A stretch of DNA of 64,000 bases from Lentzea aerocolonigenes (GTDB lineage: Bacteria; Actinomycetota; Actinomycetes; Mycobacteriales; Pseudonocardiaceae): assembly GCF_000974445.1 (NCBI RefSeq), contig NZ_BBOJ01000006.1, positions 410,944-474,943 of the forward strand, given 5' to 3'. Below, in pieces: positions 17,004 through 25,634 of the stretch. The notes under the pieces are model-generated. The model saw nothing but the letters and a program-made list of their open reading frames with translations. It was not told where the DNA came from and made no database searches. Numbering within the stretch: the stretch's first letter is position 1; each line of letters opens with the position of its first letter. Both the position numbers and the translations under genes were made by a program.

Positions 17004-19707
17004 CGCGGTCACGCTCCTCGACGACAGCCAGCTCGAGCAGGGCTCTGAGCTGGTGCCGACGCATCACGCCGGTCTTGCGGTAGACACCACTGAGATGCCC
17101 TTCGACCGTGCTGCGGGTGACCGCGAGCCGCAGGGCGATGTCCGCGTTGGACAGACCGCAGGCAGCCAGCGCGGTGATCCTGCGTTCGGTGGGGGACAAC
17201 AGGTCCCCGATCTGTGCCGCGGTGCCGCGGATGCTCTCGGTGAGCTGGTGCGACCCGAACTCGGAGGCCAGCTGGTCGGACTCGAGCAACAGGTCGAGCG
17301 CGTCGCCGACCGCGCCCGACGACACCCGGTGGCCGGCGAGCGCGACGAGCGCCTGCCCGTACCGGAACCGCCACCCCGAGCCGCGGAGCAACCGGACCGC
17401 CTCGGCGCAGTGCTGTTCAGCCTCGGCTCCGGTGAGCACCAGCGACGCGCCCAGGTGTGCACCCCCGACCGTCGTCCGCGCTCCCCATCGCCTGGCCAGC
17501 CTGAGCTCCTCGGCGACCAGCTGCGCGGCCTCCTCCTGTCTGCCGAGTGCCCGCAGCGCGATCCCCGCGAGCGTCCGCCACGCGAGCAGGGCCGGATTCG
17601 TCCACTCCCGTGCCAGCAGCCGCCGTCCGCACTCGCGCAGGTTCGTCAACGCGTCCGCGGGCCGGCCGCGGTGCAGGTCTATCAGACCTTTGACCAGCAG
17701 CACCTGCACCCAGCCGAAGCCGCGCCGGACCCTCGGCTCCCAGTCGACGTCGAGCAGTGACTCCGCCTGCGAGAGATGTCCTCGCTCGAGCGCGAGTGCC
17801 GCCTCCACCGCCACCACGCTCGGCAACGCCACGGGGTGCCAGCACCGCCGTGGCATGTGGACCAGGGCGGCCTCGATGTCCGCGGCCGCTTCCTCGAACC
17901 TGCCGTCGCGGGTGTGCAACCTGCCGCGAGCCAGATGTGCCACGGCGCAGAGCACACCCGCGCCGCGCTCCTGCGCGAGGGCGACAGCCCTGTCCAGACC
18001 CGCCAAGGCCGCGCCCACGTCATCGGTCAACATCAGCGTGCGGCACACCAGCACCTTGGGAGTGATCAGCCGGGTCTCGTCGTCCTCCAGCGCCGTCACT
18101 GCCAGCGCGCGGGCCGCGGACAGGTCGACGCCCCGCACCGCGAGCCGCCACGCCACCACACCGGCCTGGACCGGACCGTCCGGACGGCCGGGCGGTTCCG
18201 CCGACACGGGCAGACTGAGCTCGGGTCCCTCGTGCGGAGCATCGTCGGCGATCCAGCACAGTGCCGAGAGCGCGGCCCGTTCGTGCGGGGCGAGATCGGC
18301 CCTGTCACAGACCATCCCGAGCGTCGGCCGGACCTGGGTGTCATCGCCGCCGGCCACCAGCAGGTCGGCCGCGTCCAGCCGGACCTGCGACACTTCCGGC
18401 CCGCTGTCGCGCAGCAGCACCCGCCGCAGCAGCCGTTCTCCCGCGACGGGAGAGTCCGGTGCGCAGGCCATCGCGAGGTCGATCTCCAGCCTGCCCCTCT
18501 GCACGGCGTCGAGCGGTTCCCTCAGTGCCCTGGTCAGCAGCTTGACGGCGACGCCGAACTCACCGGCGGTGCGGGCGTGCGCCGCTTCCCTGCACAGCGT
18601 CTCGACCACCCAGCACTCCCCGATCGGCCGGGCTCGCAACAGCAACCGGGCGACCTCCGGGTCCGCGAGCGCGCTGCGGTGAGCGATTTCCGCGGCCCTG
18701 GCGTAGAGCTCCTCCCTGCGCTGTGCGTCCATCCCGGCGAGGATCCGCTCGGCGGCGGGCGCGTCGTGCTCCAGCGGCGTGGCACCGTCACCGAGTTCCA
18801 GGCCCCGCACCAGCTCCCGCACCCTGGCCGGTGACATGGTCCGCACCTCGGCCAGTGCGCAGACCAGTTCGAAGTCCAGCTTCCCCGGTTCCAGCGCGAG
18901 CACGCGGACGAGATCGGCGAGCTCGAGCGGCAGTCCGGTCACCAGCGCCGCGGCCCGGTCGGCGTCCACGTGACGCCGGACCAGCTCGGCCGCCCGGTGC
19001 GGGCTCGGGTCGGTGCCGACGAGAGCAGCGGCGTCGTGGACCAGTGCGGGACGTCCGTTCGTCGAGCCGGCGACGACGCGAGCGATCTGGGGATCGATCG
19101 TTCCTCCCGTGCGTGCCCGCAGCACCGAGAGCACAGCCGGCTCGCTCAGCGGTCTCAGCCGCCGGGTCGTCATCGCCGCGGGCAGGCTCTGCACGTTGTA
19201 CTCCTGCCACTCCTGTGCGAACGGATCCGTGACCGCGAAAACGACCGCCAGCGGCCGGTGGGCGGATCTCGTGATCATCACGCGGAGCCAGTGCTCCGAG
19301 TCCGGGTCGATCCACTGCACGTCGTCGAGCAGGACCAGGACCGGCCACCTCCCGGCCTCTTCGAGCAGAGCGGACCGGATCGCGCCGGCCAGTGCCCCGC
19401 TCTCCTCGCAGTACGCCGGGTCGAGCTGCGACACCAGCCCGAACCTGGTGGTCACGTCGCTGCGTGAACACCGGCCGACGAGCACCCGGCAGGCGGATGT
19501 CTCGGCGTGGGCGCGGGTCCAGCGCAGCAGGGCGCTGCGCCCCGATCCCCCGGGCCCCCGCAACAACACCGTGCGCGGCGTGCCGGACAGCAGATCGGCC
19601 ACCACCCCGCGCAACAGGTCGAGCTCCTGTTCGCGTTCGACCAGGACGTGCCCACTGCCCGGATCGCTGCTGGGGGACGAGGCGCGTTCCCCGCGGGCGT
19701 CCGTCAT
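16987..19707 (-). CDS. LAL-family LuxR regulator (second of a tandem triplet)
   Basis: A 906-aa LAL protein. Walker A reads GPGGSGRS (Lys to Arg), Walker B-like VLVLLDDVQWID follows near residue 130, and the C-terminal HTH is RRITALAACGLSNADIALRL. GAAGGGAG precedes the ATG at 19707. It lies 26 bp after the first triplet member and overlaps the third, so all three form one operon. Its sequence is clearly diverged from its neighbours, so the triplet is old or was assembled from different LALs. Confidence 0.9.
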   Translation of the reverse strand: MTDARGERASSPSSDPGSGHVLVEREQELDLLRGVVADLLSGTPRTVLLRGPGGSGRSALLRWTRAHAETSACRVLVGRCSRSDVTTRFGLVSQLDPAYCEESGALAGAIRSALLEEAGRWPVLVLLDDVQWIDPDSEHWLRVMITRSAHRPLAVVFAVTDPFAQEWQEYNVQSLPAAMTTRRLRPLSEPAVLSVLRARTGGTIDPQIARVVAGSTNGRPALVHDAAALVGTDPSPHRAAELVRRHVDADRAAALVTGLPLELADLVRVLALEPGKLDFELVCALAEVRTMSPARVRELVRGLELGDGATPLEHDAPAAERILAGMDAQRREELYARAAEIAHRSALADPEVARLLLRARPIGECWVVETLCREAAHARTAGEFGVAVKLLTRALREPLDAVQRGRLEIDLAMACAPDSPVAGERLLRRVLLRDSGPEVSQVRLDAADLLVAGGDDTQVRPTLGMVCDRADLAPHERAALSALCWIADDAPHEGPELSLPVSAEPPGRPDGPVQAGVVAWRLAVRGVDLSAARALAVTALEDDETRLITPKVLVCRTLMLTDDVGAALAGLDRAVALAQERGAGVLCAVAHLARGRLHTRDGRFEEAAADIEAALVHMPRRCWHPVALPSVVAVEAALALERGHLSQAESLLDVDWEPRVRRGFGWVQVLLVKGLIDLHRGRPADALTNLRECGRRLLAREWTNPALLAWRTLAGIALRALGRQEEAAQLVAEELRLARRWGARTTVGGAHLGASLVLTGAEAEQHCAEAVRLLRGSGWRFRYGQALVALAGHRVSSGAVGDALDLLLESDQLASEFGSHQLTESIRGTAAQIGDLLSPTERRITALAACGLSNADIALRLAVTRSTVEGHLSGVYRKTGVMRRHQLRALLELAVVEERDRDDAGA

Positions 19708-19732
19708 CGCCGGCTCCCTTCCGCCGTCATCC

Positions 19733-22507
19733 TCAGGCCTGCGAACCGGTGTGCGCGGTCAGTGCCTCGGCGAGCTGCCGCCTCCCTCTCACCCCGAGCT
19801 TGCGGTAGGCGCTGGTGAGGTGGATCTCGACAGTGCGCAGTGAGACCACCAGCGCCTCGGCGATCTCCCGGTTGTTCGCCCCGGACGCCGCCATGGCCAC
19901 GACCCTCCGCTCGCTCGGAGTGAGCGAGCCCGTCAGCACCGCGTCCCGACGGCCCATCCGGCCACCGAGGCCTTCGAGGTCGGCACGAGCCCACGACGCG
20001 TGCGCCCGCTGGCCCCATCGCACCGCGAGATCGACCGCGTGCCGAAGGCGTGCACGTCCGCCCCTCAGGTCACCGCCGCGGGCCAGCGCGAGTCCGAGAA
20101 GGTGCTCGGCCTCCACCTGGCGCACCCGATCCGCGGTGGCGGCCAGCAGTTCGACGGCCTCGCACAACAGCGCGGACGCCTGGTCGCCGTGCGCGATCGA
20201 ACCCTGCGCGAGCCGGACCAGTCCCAGCGCGTGCCGCGTGCGCCAGCGCCGGGCGAGCTTCGCACCGTGCTCGACCAGTTCCACGGCCTCGTCCGCCCGG
20301 CCGACCTCGACGAGCAGGCGGGCGAGGTCCAGCCACCACGGTGCGAAGGAGGGGTTGGCGATGCCTGCCTCGCGGAGGCTGTCGCCACAGGCGGTCAGGT
20401 CGTCGATCGCGCCCGGGATGTCTGCCTGCGCCCAGCGGATCTGGCCCCTGGTCATGAGGTACTCGTGATGCTCCCAGACCCCGCAGGTCGTCGGCTCACC
20501 CAGCACGAGCGCCGCCATGTCCACTTCGTCGCGCAAGGCCAGCACCGTGGCCAGCGCCACCCGTGGTGCGACGGAGTCCGGCCGCCCCGTGCCACCGGAG
20601 AGCTCCACCGCCCGGCGGGCGTCCGCGTAGGCGCCGGAGAGTTCGTCGGACTCCGCCCGGATCAGGGCCCGCAGGGACAGTGCCGTGCTCTCGCCACGGT
20701 GATCGTTCTCCGTGCTTCTCTCCTCGACCAGGCGGCCGAGGATCGAGAGCGCGGTGATCCGCTCGCCGGCGAGGTGGCACACGAGAGCCGAGACGAAGGA
20801 GCTGATCACGGACTGCCGCGACGTGACAGGTCCCGCCGCCGTGCTCGCGTACTCCAGCGCGAGGTGAGCCTGCTCGCCACGGGCGGTGACGAGCGCGGCC
20901 CGCGCCGCGGCGAGCAGTCGCTCGGCCACGGTCTCGCCAGCGGTGCCGAGATCGGTGAACGTCGCGACTCCGGCGCTTTTCAGCGTGGCGCCGATCGTGC
21001 TGACGTCGGCGAGACCGCCGATGATCCGAGAGGCGGTGAGACCGCGCACGAGGTCCTTGTGGGCGGCGTGGTCGGCCCCGCCCGCCGACCCCAGCTCGGC
21101 CAGCGCGGCGTCGACCAGTTCCAGCACCTCGGGCGCCCGGCCGGTGGCGAGCCCGGCGGCGGCGAGCTTGACCACGACAGACGCGCGCTCCCGGACGTTG
21201 CCGGTGAGCGCCAGCGCCTCCCTCAACAGCTCCAGTGCGCGTTCCGGATCTTCCCGCCCCACCGCGGCAGCGAGGTCGACCCGGATCTGCGGGTCGTGCG
21301 GATCCGATCTGTACAACGCGAACAGATAGCGCCGCCGAGCCGAGAACGAAGCGTTCCTCGCGGCTTCACGCAGGATGTCGAGCATCCACGGCTCAGGCTG
21401 CTCCGGCAGCGGGAGCAACTGCTCCGCGACCTGGCCCGCCGGATATCCGGCGACGCTCAGCAACCACGCGGCGCGCCCCCTGAGTTCCTCGCGCTGCCGT
21501 GCGGACAGCCCGTCCAGCACCGGCGCGACGACCTGGACCGCCAGCCCGCTCTCGTCCAGGAAGTCGTTGCTCCGCAACAGCTCCACGACCACCTGCACAT
21601 GAGCCACCGGCACCCCGGCCAGCGTGGCGACGAGCTCGGCGTCCGTCGTGCCCAACGCACCCACCGCCCTCGCCACGGCCAGTGCGTGTTCGGTGTGGCT
21701 GAGCACCGCGAGCATGTCCCGCAGCGCGGCCAGCCTGCCGAACGCGGCCACCCGCGACGCCTCACCGTTCACCGGCCGCACGCGCCGGCCGTTCAGCACT
21801 TCGATCAGGCGCAACAACACGCCGGGGTTTCCGTCGGCAACGCGAACGCACTGCTCGGCGAAACCGGTCTCGGTCCCCGATCCCAGCGCATCGGCCGCCA
21901 GCACCACCGCGTCGTCGTGAGCGAGCGGCCCGAGATCGAGGACCAGTCCGCTGTGCAGTTCCAGCAGACCGGCCGGCAGCGAGCGCACCGACGTCAAGGC
22001 CTCCGTGCGCAGCGCGAGCACGACGAGCAACGGCAGTTCCGCCGCCCTGCGCAAGGTGAAGTCCAGCCAGCGCAGCGACGAGGCGTCGCAGTGCTGCACG
22101 TCGTCGAGCACCAGCACGAGCCCACCAGCACGACCGGTGGTGTTCACCACGACCTGGTGCAGCCGGTGCATGATCGAACGGACGAGAGACCGATCCTCTC
22201 CGGCGCAGTGGTCGCCGAGCGACCGCAATGCCAGCAACTCCCGACGGAACAGGTCTCCGCCGGACACGGAGGCGAGCAGCGCACACGCCGTGCCGAAGGC
22301 GGCCGTGCCGGGGAGACAGGTCGTCCGCAGCACCGTGCCCGGCCCGGCCGACGGATCGGCCAGCGCTGCGTCGACCAAGGCCGACTTGCCGATCCCCCGC
22401 GGACCGCGCACGAGTACGACCCGTGGGGTGCCGGCGCGCGCCGCAACCACCACGTCAGCGAAGAGAACCAATTCCCGATCTCTGCCGATCAACGCCTCTG
22501 CGGTCAC
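19733..22507 (-). CDS. LAL-family LuxR regulator (first of a tandem triplet, intact P-loop)
   Basis: A 924-aa LAL protein, the only triplet member with a canonical Walker A (GPRGIGKSALVD). Walker B-like LVLVLDDVQH lies near residue 130, and the C-terminal HTH reads RRVVAMAASGANNREIAEAL. I chose GTG 22507, 9 nt after GAAGG; an in-frame GTG at 22513 is possible. It is the first gene of the three-LAL operon and faces a 1.6-kb gene-poor stretch that should contain its promoter. Confidence 0.88.
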   Translation of the reverse strand: MTAEALIGRDRELVLFADVVVAARAGTPRVVLVRGPRGIGKSALVDAALADPSAGPGTVLRTTCLPGTAAFGTACALLASVSGGDLFRRELLALRSLGDHCAGEDRSLVRSIMHRLHQVVVNTTGRAGGLVLVLDDVQHCDASSLRWLDFTLRRAAELPLLVVLALRTEALTSVRSLPAGLLELHSGLVLDLGPLAHDDAVVLAADALGSGTETGFAEQCVRVADGNPGVLLRLIEVLNGRRVRPVNGEASRVAAFGRLAALRDMLAVLSHTEHALAVARAVGALGTTDAELVATLAGVPVAHVQVVVELLRSNDFLDESGLAVQVVAPVLDGLSARQREELRGRAAWLLSVAGYPAGQVAEQLLPLPEQPEPWMLDILREAARNASFSARRRYLFALYRSDPHDPQIRVDLAAAVGREDPERALELLREALALTGNVRERASVVVKLAAAGLATGRAPEVLELVDAALAELGSAGGADHAAHKDLVRGLTASRIIGGLADVSTIGATLKSAGVATFTDLGTAGETVAERLLAAARAALVTARGEQAHLALEYASTAAGPVTSRQSVISSFVSALVCHLAGERITALSILGRLVEERSTENDHRGESTALSLRALIRAESDELSGAYADARRAVELSGGTGRPDSVAPRVALATVLALRDEVDMAALVLGEPTTCGVWEHHEYLMTRGQIRWAQADIPGAIDDLTACGDSLREAGIANPSFAPWWLDLARLLVEVGRADEAVELVEHGAKLARRWRTRHALGLVRLAQGSIAHGDQASALLCEAVELLAATADRVRQVEAEHLLGLALARGGDLRGGRARLRHAVDLAVRWGQRAHASWARADLEGLGGRMGRRDAVLTGSLTPSERRVVAMAASGANNREIAEALVVSLRTVEIHLTSAYRKLGVRGRRQLAEALTAHTGSQA

Positions 22508-24113
22508 AATCACGCACCTTCGTCCCACTCGGCGAGCATCTCAATTGGCGGATTCCCACCAAAGAGCAAGTACAGCCAAGAGCATCACCGGAGGTGATCC
22601 ATCGAAAAAGGAACAATCACGCCACACTGCAAAGATCCCGGGGAAACCCTTATACCACCTCGCACCACATGCACAAAGAAACTCACCTGCCGGGAAATTT
22701 CGCGAAACAGCCTCGCATTCGACACATTCGACGATCCGCGTCGACAGTGTTCGACAACCCTGACGCGCAAGCGGTGGCAATCAGGCATCACGACAAAGCC
22801 GCCAGCATCCGCATTACCACCAGGCAAAATCCAGACCGAACCCGGCACATGCCTGGGCAGCGGATCACGCGGCGGTCACCACCGACACCGAACCCGAGAC
22901 GCCAACTTCAAACAAAATGGAACATAACCCAGCGGTGATGCCTTCGCCGGGACAACGCAGGCGGGCGCGGTCGACGTCCTTCTGCGACTCGATCGGTTCC
23001 GTCCTCGCAAGGACCTGACCGCCTGGACCCAGATGCTCGACCTCACCGACCACGAAGCCCGCCGCCGGAAATCCGAACGCCTGCGGCTACGCATGCCCTC
23101 CGCGGCCGGACGCATCGCCCGTCACTCACGTCAAGTCCGCCTCCGACCGGTCCGCCGCTCGCAGGTTCCGCTGGCCATGACGTCCAAGACGCCGCGCCTT
23201 TCGACCTTGTCGACCGCGACCGAGATCAACGGCCGCCTGCTCCGCCACGCCGCATTCGACGCGGTGAAAGCGATCGAGACGGCATTGAAAGAAGCCGAAG
23301 CGGCGTGGCGCGACCACTTTGCGACCACAATCCGGCAAAGACGACGCCAGCAGATCTAGCTCGAAAGGTGAACCCGCTGTTCATTCGCCGTCGGGACAAC
23401 AGGATTAGAACCTGCGGCCCCTTGCCCTCAGGGCCGCCCGAACACGTGCGCCAGCAGCGGAAACACTGAAACCGCAGGTCGCGCCGGTACCGTTGACTGC
23501 TGTTCGACGCAGTCCGGAACCGTTGCTGCACATTGAGTCCTCCCAGATGGCTCCCACTGCCGAGGATCAACGCTCCACACAGGACAGTTACGCGCGAACG
23601 ACAGCTGAGGACGGCCACTGATGCTGCCGCGACCCTTTCCCCGCCACGGATCACGCCGGTCAGTTCGGTTCAAGTAGCTCCCATTTGTCGCGCCACTGCC
23701 TGATACGGGCACACGGGATGGCGCGATGCGTCGAGGAACGTGGCCCGGGATGATGCGTGAGTTGTGATCGCGTTCAACGCACGGGTGTCAGCCTCTCGAC
23801 GCGATGGGCGCCTGCGGTGCTGTCTGCTTGATTCGCGTCTTCAACGACGCGAGCTGTCGAGCGTTGTCCCTACCGAACGCGCTCGAGGCGTTCCTGGTCG
23901 CACATGCCTTGTGCCGCCTCTCCTACGACCGTGCAGGTGAACCGTCACGAGTTCGAGACCGGCTTCGGTTTCAGACCAGCGCCGGTCGGCGTGGTGGGTG
24001 TTGAGAGCAATACGCGACTTCGTACTCGGCCGGGATCAGATAGCAGCCCAGTCGCGAGCGCCACTGGATCCGGCGCATCCTCGCCGGGGCCCACGGTGAC
24101 GCCGATCGGTCCT
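22508..24113. other. 1.6-kb stretch without a recognisable intact gene
   Basis: Upstream of the LAL triplet the sequence is less GC-rich (22510-22920) and should hold its promoter, though no convincing -35/-10 pair stands out. A transposase relic lies at about 23009-23158. The rest (23160-24113) has short open frames on both strands but none with a recognisable product, good ribosome binding site or family motif. It separates the left cluster from the lanthipeptide locus and looks like a decayed insertion site. Confidence 0.6.
23009..23158 (+). pseudogene. C-terminal relic of an IS1380-family transposase
   Basis: The plus-strand frame contains DLTAWTQMLDLTDHEARRR...RLRLRMPSAAGRIARHSR. This aligns with the C-terminal end of the transposase at the right edge of the window (DLLAWTQTLAFDQHEPARR...RLRLRVLTVAGRIIHSGR). 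Everything upstream of the motif is lost, and the frame runs into unrelated sequence after position 23158. It marks an old insertion between two biosynthetic loci. Confidence 0.6.
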
Positions 24114-25634
24114 TCACCCGGATGTGAGCGCGCCCGACCACGTCACCACGCGGTCGAAGTGGCAGTCGAGGTTCTCGTCGCCGTGGTGGACGACGAGCAA
24201 GCCGCGACCGCTGGTCCGCCGCATCAGTGCGAGGAGAACGAGTTGCCTCGCGTCTTCGTCGAGGTTCGCGAACGGTTCGTCGACCAGGTACACGTCTGCG
24301 TCCTCACCGACGAGCGCGGCGATCCCGACCCGTTGGCGCTGGCCGGACGACAGGTCCGTCGGCAGTTGGTCGGTGAGCCCGTCCAGGTCCAGCGACGCGC
24401 GAAGTTCGGCGTCGGGGACCAGTGAGCGGACGGGCAAAGGCGGCAGGTTCACCGGTGCGGTCAGGCTCGCCACTCGCGCGGGCGCGGCCACCAAGCCGGT
24501 CTCGGGGGCGAGCGTGCCGGAGATGACGTGCAGCAGTGTCGTTTTCCCGCAACCGTTCGGGCCTCGGAGCAGGACGCGCTCACCCGCGCGCAGTTCGAAG
24601 TCGTCGAGCCGGACCGTCGAGCCGTCGTCGTAGGTGACTTCGGCACCGTCGACCAGCACCACGGGTCCTTCGTCGTGGTTCCGCGCGAGCTGGGAGCCGC
24701 GCAGGCGGTCGATGCGTTTGAGCACCGCGGTGTTGCGGCGCGTCTCCGGGATCATGTTGATGAGGTCGAAGATCCCGGTCACGGCTCGCCACAGCGAGTT
24801 CACGAACGCGAGGAAGCTGCCGAAGGTCATCCTGCCGACGAACACGAAGTACGCGCCGACGATCATGGAGGCCGTGTCCGACAGGTTCATCACCAGGTCG
24901 CTCAGCGTGCTCTGCTTCAGGGCGAGCCGGTAGTTGACGAACGTGATGTCGAGAAACCCGCTCAGCGCCTTTCTGTTCGCCTCACGGGTGCCGGGCAGCA
25001 GCAACCGGAGACCACGCAGTGCCCGGAACGCTTCGAGTGTCCTGGCCAGCACGTTGATGTACCTGGCCTCCGCCTCGCGTTCGGGTTCGGTGTTGTCCGC
25101 GATCCGCCTGGCCAGGCGGTTGCTGACGAACACCAGCGGCGGCACGATCACCAGCAGTATGAGACTGGCCTGCCAGGACAGGTACAACAGCACTCCGACG
25201 AACGCCGTGGACGCGACCGTCGTCCTCGCGATGCGGATCCAGACGTCGATGGCCGGCAGGACACCCTCGTGGACGTCGTTGTGGACCCGGCTCACGTAGG
25301 ACGCGTTGCCCGCCGCCGACACCGGTCGCAGGTCGAGGGCGAGCGTCCGGTCCAGCAGTTCCATCTCCACCGACAACGTGAACGAGTTCTCGAACCGCTT
25401 GCGCCAGCAGAGGATCCAGTAGCTCGCGATGTTGACGGTGAAACCGAGCAGCAGGTAGAAGACGCCGAGCGCGAGGAACGTGCGGTAGTCGCCCGCGATG
25501 ATCGCCTGGTCGAACAACGCCTGGATCAGCAACGGGTGCACCACGGCCTCGACACCGCCGATGATCGCGACGCTCGCGGCGATCAGCACGAACGGGGTCC
25601 GGTGTCCTCTCAGGGCATGCCACAGCTCGGTCAT
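24114..25634 (-). CDS. lanT: ABC exporter (membrane + ATPase), lanthipeptide transporter
   Basis: A 506-aa half-transporter. An N-terminal membrane domain (about residues 15-310) has several hydrophobic helices. The ATPase has Walker A GPNGCGKTT near residue 357, signature LSSGQRQRV near 430 and Walker B VYLVDEP near 448. There is no peptidase domain, as is usual for class III lanthipeptide loci, so leader removal must be done elsewhere. It is somewhat short for such exporters (about 570-600 aa). Its ATG overlaps the LanKC stop (ATGA), so it is co-translated with the synthetase. The symbol is generic. Confidence 0.88.
   Translation of the reverse strand: MTELWHALRGHRTPFVLIAASVAIIGGVEAVVHPLLIQALFDQAIIAGDYRTFLALGVFYLLLGFTVNIASYWILCWRKRFENSFTLSVEMELLDRTLALDLRPVSAAGNASYVSRVHNDVHEGVLPAIDVWIRIARTTVASTAFVGVLLYLSWQASLILLVIVPPLVFVSNRLARRIADNTEPEREAEARYINVLARTLEAFRALRGLRLLLPGTREANRKALSGFLDITFVNYRLALKQSTLSDLVMNLSDTASMIVGAYFVFVGRMTFGSFLAFVNSLWRAVTGIFDLINMIPETRRNTAVLKRIDRLRGSQLARNHDEGPVVLVDGAEVTYDDGSTVRLDDFELRAGERVLLRGPNGCGKTTLLHVISGTLAPETGLVAAPARVASLTAPVNLPPLPVRSLVPDAELRASLDLDGLTDQLPTDLSSGQRQRVGIAALVGEDADVYLVDEPFANLDEDARQLVLLALMRRTSGRGLLVVHHGDENLDCHFDRVVTWSGALTSG

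Noticed and set aside
22541..22780. 79-aa Cys-containing minus-strand frame upstream of the LAL triplet
   Set aside because: No SD, no codon bias like its neighbours and no recognisable motif; the region is more likely a promoter.
23395..23440. tRNA-like T-arm (GGATTAGAACCTGCGGCCCC, minus strand GGTTCTAATCC)
   Set aside because: No matching acceptor, D-arm or anticodon arm can be folded around it; it could at most be an attachment-site fragment, which I cannot support.
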